Origin: Desulfovibrio sp. UBA6121
GTDB lineage: Bacteria; Desulfobacterota; Desulfovibrionia; Desulfovibrionales; Desulfovibrionaceae
Direction: 5' to 3'
DNA length: 8,323 nt
Assembly: GCA_002422505.1 (NCBI GenBank)
Contig: DIVX01000025.1
Location: forward strand, 5,264 to 13,586
Under the pieces are notes generated by a model that was not told the DNA's origin, made no database searches, and saw only the letters and a list, made by a program, of their open reading frames with translations. The first letter of the stretch is position 1. Every line of letters starts with the position of its first letter. Both the position numbers and the translations under genes were made by a program. Of the stretch, positions 5,959 through 8,323 are shown one piece after another.

Positions 5959-6531
5959 ACAGCTGCGCCAGGTGGTCGCGGGAGTAGTCGCGGCGTCCTT
6001 GTCCGCCACGTAGCCCGGCAGGCGGTCGTCCGAAGGCCAAGCAAAGAGGATGGCCTGGCCGAAGAAGGATTTGTCGGCCAGGAGCTGCGCCATGCGCAGC
6101 ACGGATTCGGAGAATTTCGTGTTGTAGCCGTGCACGAAGACCAGCACGTGCCCGTCGGCCTCGTCCGTGGCGTTGCCGCCTCCGGCAAACTGGTCGGTAA
6201 AGACCTCGCCGGACAACGGGGTGAGCTCCAGCGTGGCGAAGCTGGAGGCGGCGTCCACCTGCCTGGACGTGGACCGCTCGACGGCCGTGGGTTTGTGATT
6301 CGGTGGAATCGAGATGTTGTAGCGGGCAAAGGCCAGCCGGGGCGAGTGGATATTGTTGAAGTTGCCGGGATGCTGGGCATCGGGCTCCCGGTTGGTGGCC
6401 ACGTGGATGAGCACTTGGCGCGACAGCTGCGCTGGCGGGGCAACCGGCGCCAGTAGCTCCGGCTCCGGACGCGCCGCGCATTCGGCCAGCGCAGCCAGCA
6501 TGACCGCCAACAAGAATAAGCGCCTCGCCAT
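5942..6531 (-). pseudogene. DUF900-type alpha/beta hydrolase, frameshifted and truncated
   Basis: The ATG at 6531 follows a good GGAGGGG site. The first 180 residues are a normal DUF900-family start: an N-terminal hydrophobic segment with a possible lipobox cysteine (LAEC, Cys18; Glu at -1 is unusual), then VLIHVATNREPD (40-51), VLVFVHGYNTKFSESVLRMAQ (129-149) and ILFAWPSDDRLPGYVADKDAA (161-181). Near 5990 the frame shifts. The primary frame ends as TTPATTWRSC at a TGA (5956-5958), while the neighbouring frame continues the family pattern as DYSRDHLAQLLTMLAG. Losing one G in a GCGGAC-like context would explain it. Even with the shift repaired, homology stops at the junction with qatA, before the expected nucleophile segment (H-S-M-G) and the rest of the catalytic triad. 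The product would be an exported or lipid-anchored fragment without hydrolase activity. Confidence 0.75.
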
Positions 6532-6666
6532 CGTTTCCCCTCCACACGCTTTGCCGACCTTCTTTCTGGGACGGGCCGTGCTCCGCCGCGGTCAACCATG
6601 AAAGCTGAATGATGGATGCAGCAATCAGCGTCAAACACTGAATGCGCTGCGCTCCGGGGGGCAGTA

Positions 6667-6684
6667 CGCCTGTCAGGGCAGGCG
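6667..6684. repeat. Inverted repeat, possible operator
   Basis: CGCCTG (6667-6672) and CAGGCG (6679-6684) form a perfect 6-bp inverted repeat with a six-base centre. It ends about 15 bases upstream of the candidate -35 element of the yhiI-like operon. It could bind a dimeric regulator or be chance in GC-rich DNA; no regulator gene is visible nearby. Confidence 0.25.
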
Positions 6685-6698
6685 GCACCAGGGCCTCG

Positions 6699-6727
6699 TT
6701 GACGAAGTTATGAATCAAGACTATTTA
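6699..6727 (+). promoter_or_regulatory. Candidate sigma-70 promoter for the yhiI-rbbA operon
   Basis: TTGACG (6699-6704) is followed, after exactly 17 bases, by TATTTA (6722-6727), in the only AT-rich patch of the spacer. The -35 is a near-consensus match; the -10 matches only the first three positions. A transcript starting near 6735 would have a leader of about 105 bases before the ATG at 6841. Confidence 0.33.
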
Positions 6728-6828
6728 GTTTAATATTCACAGAAGCTGTGCGCAGGGTTTGGCTGAAGAGCCCGGTGGCCAGAGAGCAGAGTCCCTTTGC
6801 CTTGCCCGCATTCCGCAATCCTTTTTCC

Positions 6829-6833
6829 GGGAG
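6829..6833 (+). promoter_or_regulatory. Shine-Dalgarno site choosing the 6841 start
   Basis: GGGAG lies seven bases before the ATG at 6841. The open frame extends upstream to a GTG at 6748, but those 31 codons (RRVWLKSPVAREQSPF...) show no family resemblance and would precede the membrane anchor awkwardly. The site supports the shorter start. Confidence 0.6.
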
Positions 6834-6840
6834 TGGCAGC

Positions 6841-7845
6841 ATGCCGTCCAAACAGGTGAACAAATGGCTTCTCACCGCCCTGCTCCTGGCTTGCATCGGC
6901 GGCGGAATCTTCGCCTGGCGCGCCTTCCGGAAGCCGGTGCAGGCCGCGGCCTTCGCCTCGGGCAACGGGCGCATCGAGGCCACGGAGGTGAGCGTCTCCA
7001 CCAAGCTGGCCGGACGCCTGGTGTCCGTGCGGGTCAAGGAGGGCGACGACGTGGCCGAGGGCCAAGTGCTGGCCAGGATGGACACCAAGGTGCTGCAGGC
7101 CGATCTGCGCGAGGCCGAGGCGGCCATCGCCCAGCGCCGGAACGAGATCGCCGTGGCCGAGGCCCTGGTGGCCCAGCGCGGGAGCCAGCTGAGCCTCTCG
7201 GTCAAGGAATTGAAGCGCTCCAGGGAGCTCTCGGCGGGCGGCTTCGTGCCGGACCAGAAGGTGGACGTGGACCTGACCGCGACCCGGACCGACGCGGCGC
7301 AGGTCAACGCGGCGCGGGCTCAACTCCAGGCCGCCCGGGCCGCCGTCGAGGCGGCCACGGCCCGGGCCGAGATGATCCGCGCGGATCTCCAGGACGCCAC
7401 CCTGACCGCGCCCACCGGCGGGCGCGTGCTCTACCGCCTGGCCGAGCCGGGCGAGGTGCTGGCCGCGGGCGGTCAGGTCGTGACCCTGCTCGACCTGAGC
7501 GACGTCTACATGACCATCTTTCTGCCCACGGAGCAGGCGGGCCAGGTCGCCCTCGGCGCGGAGGCGCGCATCGTGCTGGACGTCCGGCCGGACCTGTCCA
7601 TCCCGGCGCAGGTGTCCTTCGTCTCGCCCGAAGCCCAGTTCACCCCCAAGGCCGTGGAGACGCGCACCGAGCGCGAGAAGCTCATGTTCCGGGTCAAGGT
7701 CAGGATTCCCGAGGCGCTGCTCAAGGCCCACGCCAAGCAGGTCAAGACCGGCCTGCCCGGGGTGGCCCACGTGCGGCTGGACCCGGACGCGCCCTGGCCG
7801 CCGGACATTCCGCCCCTGATCCCTGACAAGAAGCCCGGGCCATGA
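6841..7845 (+). CDS. yhiI: YhiI-like HlyD-family membrane fusion protein
   Basis: This 334-residue periplasmic adaptor (membrane fusion protein) is anchored in the inner membrane and would link an ABC transporter to the periplasm or an outer-membrane channel. It has a short cytoplasmic N-terminus, a membrane anchor (about 9-26), and the biotinyl-lipoyl half-motif GNGRIEATEVSVSTKLAGRL (41-60) with VKEGDDVAEGQVLARMD (65-81). A long alpha-hairpin follows (about 84-185, Ala/Arg/Glu-rich, coiled-coil-like), then the second lipoyl half with TLTAPTGGRVLYRLAEPGEV (187-206). The beta-barrel has LSDVYMTIFLPTEQAG (219-234) and FVSPEAQFTPKAVETRTER (260-278). These segments and VKTGLPGVAHVR (301-312) closely match E. 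coli YhiI as I remember it. The stop overlaps the next ATG (ATGA), so it is coupled to its ATPase partner, matching the yhiI-rbbA order. The transported substrate is unknown. Confidence 0.88.
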   Translation: MPSKQVNKWLLTALLLACIGGGIFAWRAFRKPVQAAAFASGNGRIEATEVSVSTKLAGRLVSVRVKEGDDVAEGQVLARMDTKVLQADLREAEAAIAQRRNEIAVAEALVAQRGSQLSLSVKELKRSRELSAGGFVPDQKVDVDLTATRTDAAQVNAARAQLQAARAAVEAATARAEMIRADLQDATLTAPTGGRVLYRLAEPGEVLAAGGQVVTLLDLSDVYMTIFLPTEQAGQVALGAEARIVLDVRPDLSIPAQVSFVSPEAQFTPKAVETRTEREKLMFRVKVRIPEALLKAHAKQVKTGLPGVAHVRLDPDAPWPPDIPPLIPDKKPGP

Positions 7846-7885
7846 CTTCCGGGGCCATGATCTCCGGGGCCGCGACTTCCGGGAG
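7841..7885 (+). repeat. Three imperfect 15-bp tandem units at the rbbA start
   Basis: Units at 7841-7855, 7856-7870 and 7871-7885 share the core GA-TTCCGGG or a close variant; the first two differ at only two positions. They encode the low-complexity start TSGAMISGAATSGS of the ABC protein. Two of the units begin with CATGA, so there are two closely spaced ATG starts (7842 and 7857). This looks like a small slippage expansion at the overlap of the two genes. Confidence 0.6.
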
Positions 7886-8323
7886 CGTGGCCCGCCTGAA
7901 CGGCGTGGGCCTGCGCTACGGCAAAACCGTGGCCCTGGAGGCCATCGGCCTGGAGCTTCCCGCCGGGTGCATGGTCGGCCTCATCGGCCCGGACGGGGTC
8001 GGCAAGTCGAGCCTGCTGGCGCTGATCGCCGGGGCGCGGCGTCTCCAGGCGGGCAGGGTGGAGGTGCTGGGCGGCGACATGGCCGACGCCCGCCACCGCG
8101 AGCGGGTCTGCCCGCGCATCGCCTACATGCCCCAGGGCCTGGGCAAGAACCTGTACATGACCCTGTCCGTGGCCGAGAACGTGGCCTTCTTCGCCCGGCT
8201 GTTCGGCCAGGGGCGCGAGGAGCGGGAGCGGCGCATCGCCGGGCTGTTGCAGGCCACCGGGCTCGCGCCGTTCCGGGACCGCCCGGCGGGCAAGCTCTCC
8301 GGCGGCATGAAGCAGAAGCTCGG
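7842..8323 (+). CDS. rbbA: RbbA-like ABC transporter ATPase (3' end outside window)
   Basis: The first 160 codons of an ABC-transporter gene whose protein is normally about 900 residues: two ATPase domains followed by an ABC-2 type membrane domain. The visible domain is the first nucleotide-binding domain. It has the A-loop region LRYGKTVALE (24-33), Walker A GPDGVGKSS (49-57), the Q-loop in YMPQGLGKNLYMTLSVAENV (Gln98) and the signature KLSGGMKQKL (151-160). GPDGVGKSS, the GGDM segment (77-80), VCPRIAYMPQGLGKNLY and GLAPFRDRPAGKLSGGMKQKL strongly match RbbA/YhiH, reported in E. coli as a ribosome-associated ATPase and encoded beside yhiI. The start is the ATG in the ATGA overlap with the adaptor gene. 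The second ATG (residue 6) is also possible, because the first 14 residues come from a tandem repeat and are not conserved. Walker B and the membrane part lie beyond the window. Confidence 0.88.
   Translation, partial: MTSGAMISGAATSGSVARLNGVGLRYGKTVALEAIGLELPAGCMVGLIGPDGVGKSSLLALIAGARRLQAGRVEVLGGDMADARHRERVCPRIAYMPQGLGKNLYMTLSVAENVAFFARLFGQGREERERRIAGLLQATGLAPFRDRPAGKLSGGMKQKL

Larger units (their letters stand above)
6532..6840. other. Divergent intergenic region
   Basis: This 309-base spacer separates the hydrolase remnant (- strand) from the membrane-fusion protein gene (+ strand) and must hold both promoters. It contains an inverted repeat at 6667-6684, a candidate + strand promoter at 6699-6727 and an AT-rich patch at 6705-6740. 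On the - strand, TTGACG at 6634-6629 could be a -35 element for the hydrolase-qat direction, but no good -10 follows at 16-18 bases. The open frames crossing it show no protein-like features. Confidence 0.5.

Noticed and set aside
5581..6456. Long + strand open frame antisense to the qatA and hydrolase remnants
   Set aside because: It crosses the junction of two recognisable - strand genes and shows only Gly/Arg/Val-rich shadow composition.
6532..6718. N-terminal extension of a - strand frame starting at 6718 as a separate small gene
   Set aside because: It runs out of frame into the hydrolase gene, has no Shine-Dalgarno site and no recognisable domain; only its distal part carries meaning, as the shifted hydrolase frame.
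6748..6840. GTG at 6748 as the start of the YhiI-like gene
   Set aside because: The added 31 residues show no resemblance to the family, would precede the membrane anchor and overlap the candidate promoter leader; the ATG at 6841 has a good Shine-Dalgarno site.
6730..7770. Long - strand open frame opposite the membrane fusion protein gene
   Set aside because: It is His/Gly/Leu-rich shadow coding antisense to a clear YhiI-like protein.

Overview
The window appears to come from a GC-rich chromosome. The glycosyltransferase style, very high GC and the short G/C hairpin at 2090-2106 suggest a delta-proteobacterium of the Desulfovibrio type, but this is an inference and no rRNA or tRNA is present to test it. 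It falls into three blocks of different origin.

Left block (1 to about 2110, + strand, very GC-rich): the 3' part of a GT4-fold glycosyltransferase gene, then a second complete glycosyltransferase joined to it by a 4-bp ATGA overlap. This looks like the tail of a surface polysaccharide or LPS glycosylation operon. A G/C hairpin and then a sharp AT-rich stretch follow.

Middle block (about 2110 to 5940, - strand, clearly lower GC): an anti-phage Qat operon in the order qatA-qatB-qatC-qatD. QatB (297 aa, N-terminus MGTS, proline-rich linker), QatC (456 aa, QueC-like PP-loop enzyme with SGGLDS and a four-cysteine zinc site) and QatD (257 aa, TatD-like nuclease with all expected metal ligands) look intact. 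They are packed with overlapping stop and start codons. QatA, the P-loop ATPase subunit, survives only as a C-terminal piece of about 181-190 residues with no Walker A motif. A possible 33-aa reading frame overlaps the qatD stop codon.

Right block (about 5940 to 8323, GC-rich): the 5' part of a DUF900-type alpha/beta-hydrolase gene (- strand). It is frameshifted near 5990 and then cut off before its catalytic serine, exactly where the qatA fragment begins. The simplest reading is that one deletion or recombination removed both the 3' end of the hydrolase gene and the 5' ATPase part of qatA, leaving qatBCD downstream of the hydrolase gene's promoter. Diverging from it is a yhiI-like membrane-fusion protein gene, overlapping by ATGA the start of an rbbA-like ABC transporter gene that runs off the window.

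The main observation is a Qat defence locus that has lost its ATPase domain while its three other genes remain open and tightly coupled. It is either a decaying defence island or a reduced QatBCD arrangement. The N-terminal Gly of QatB, next to a QueC-like partner, is also of interest as a possible site of 7-deazapurine-type protein modification.
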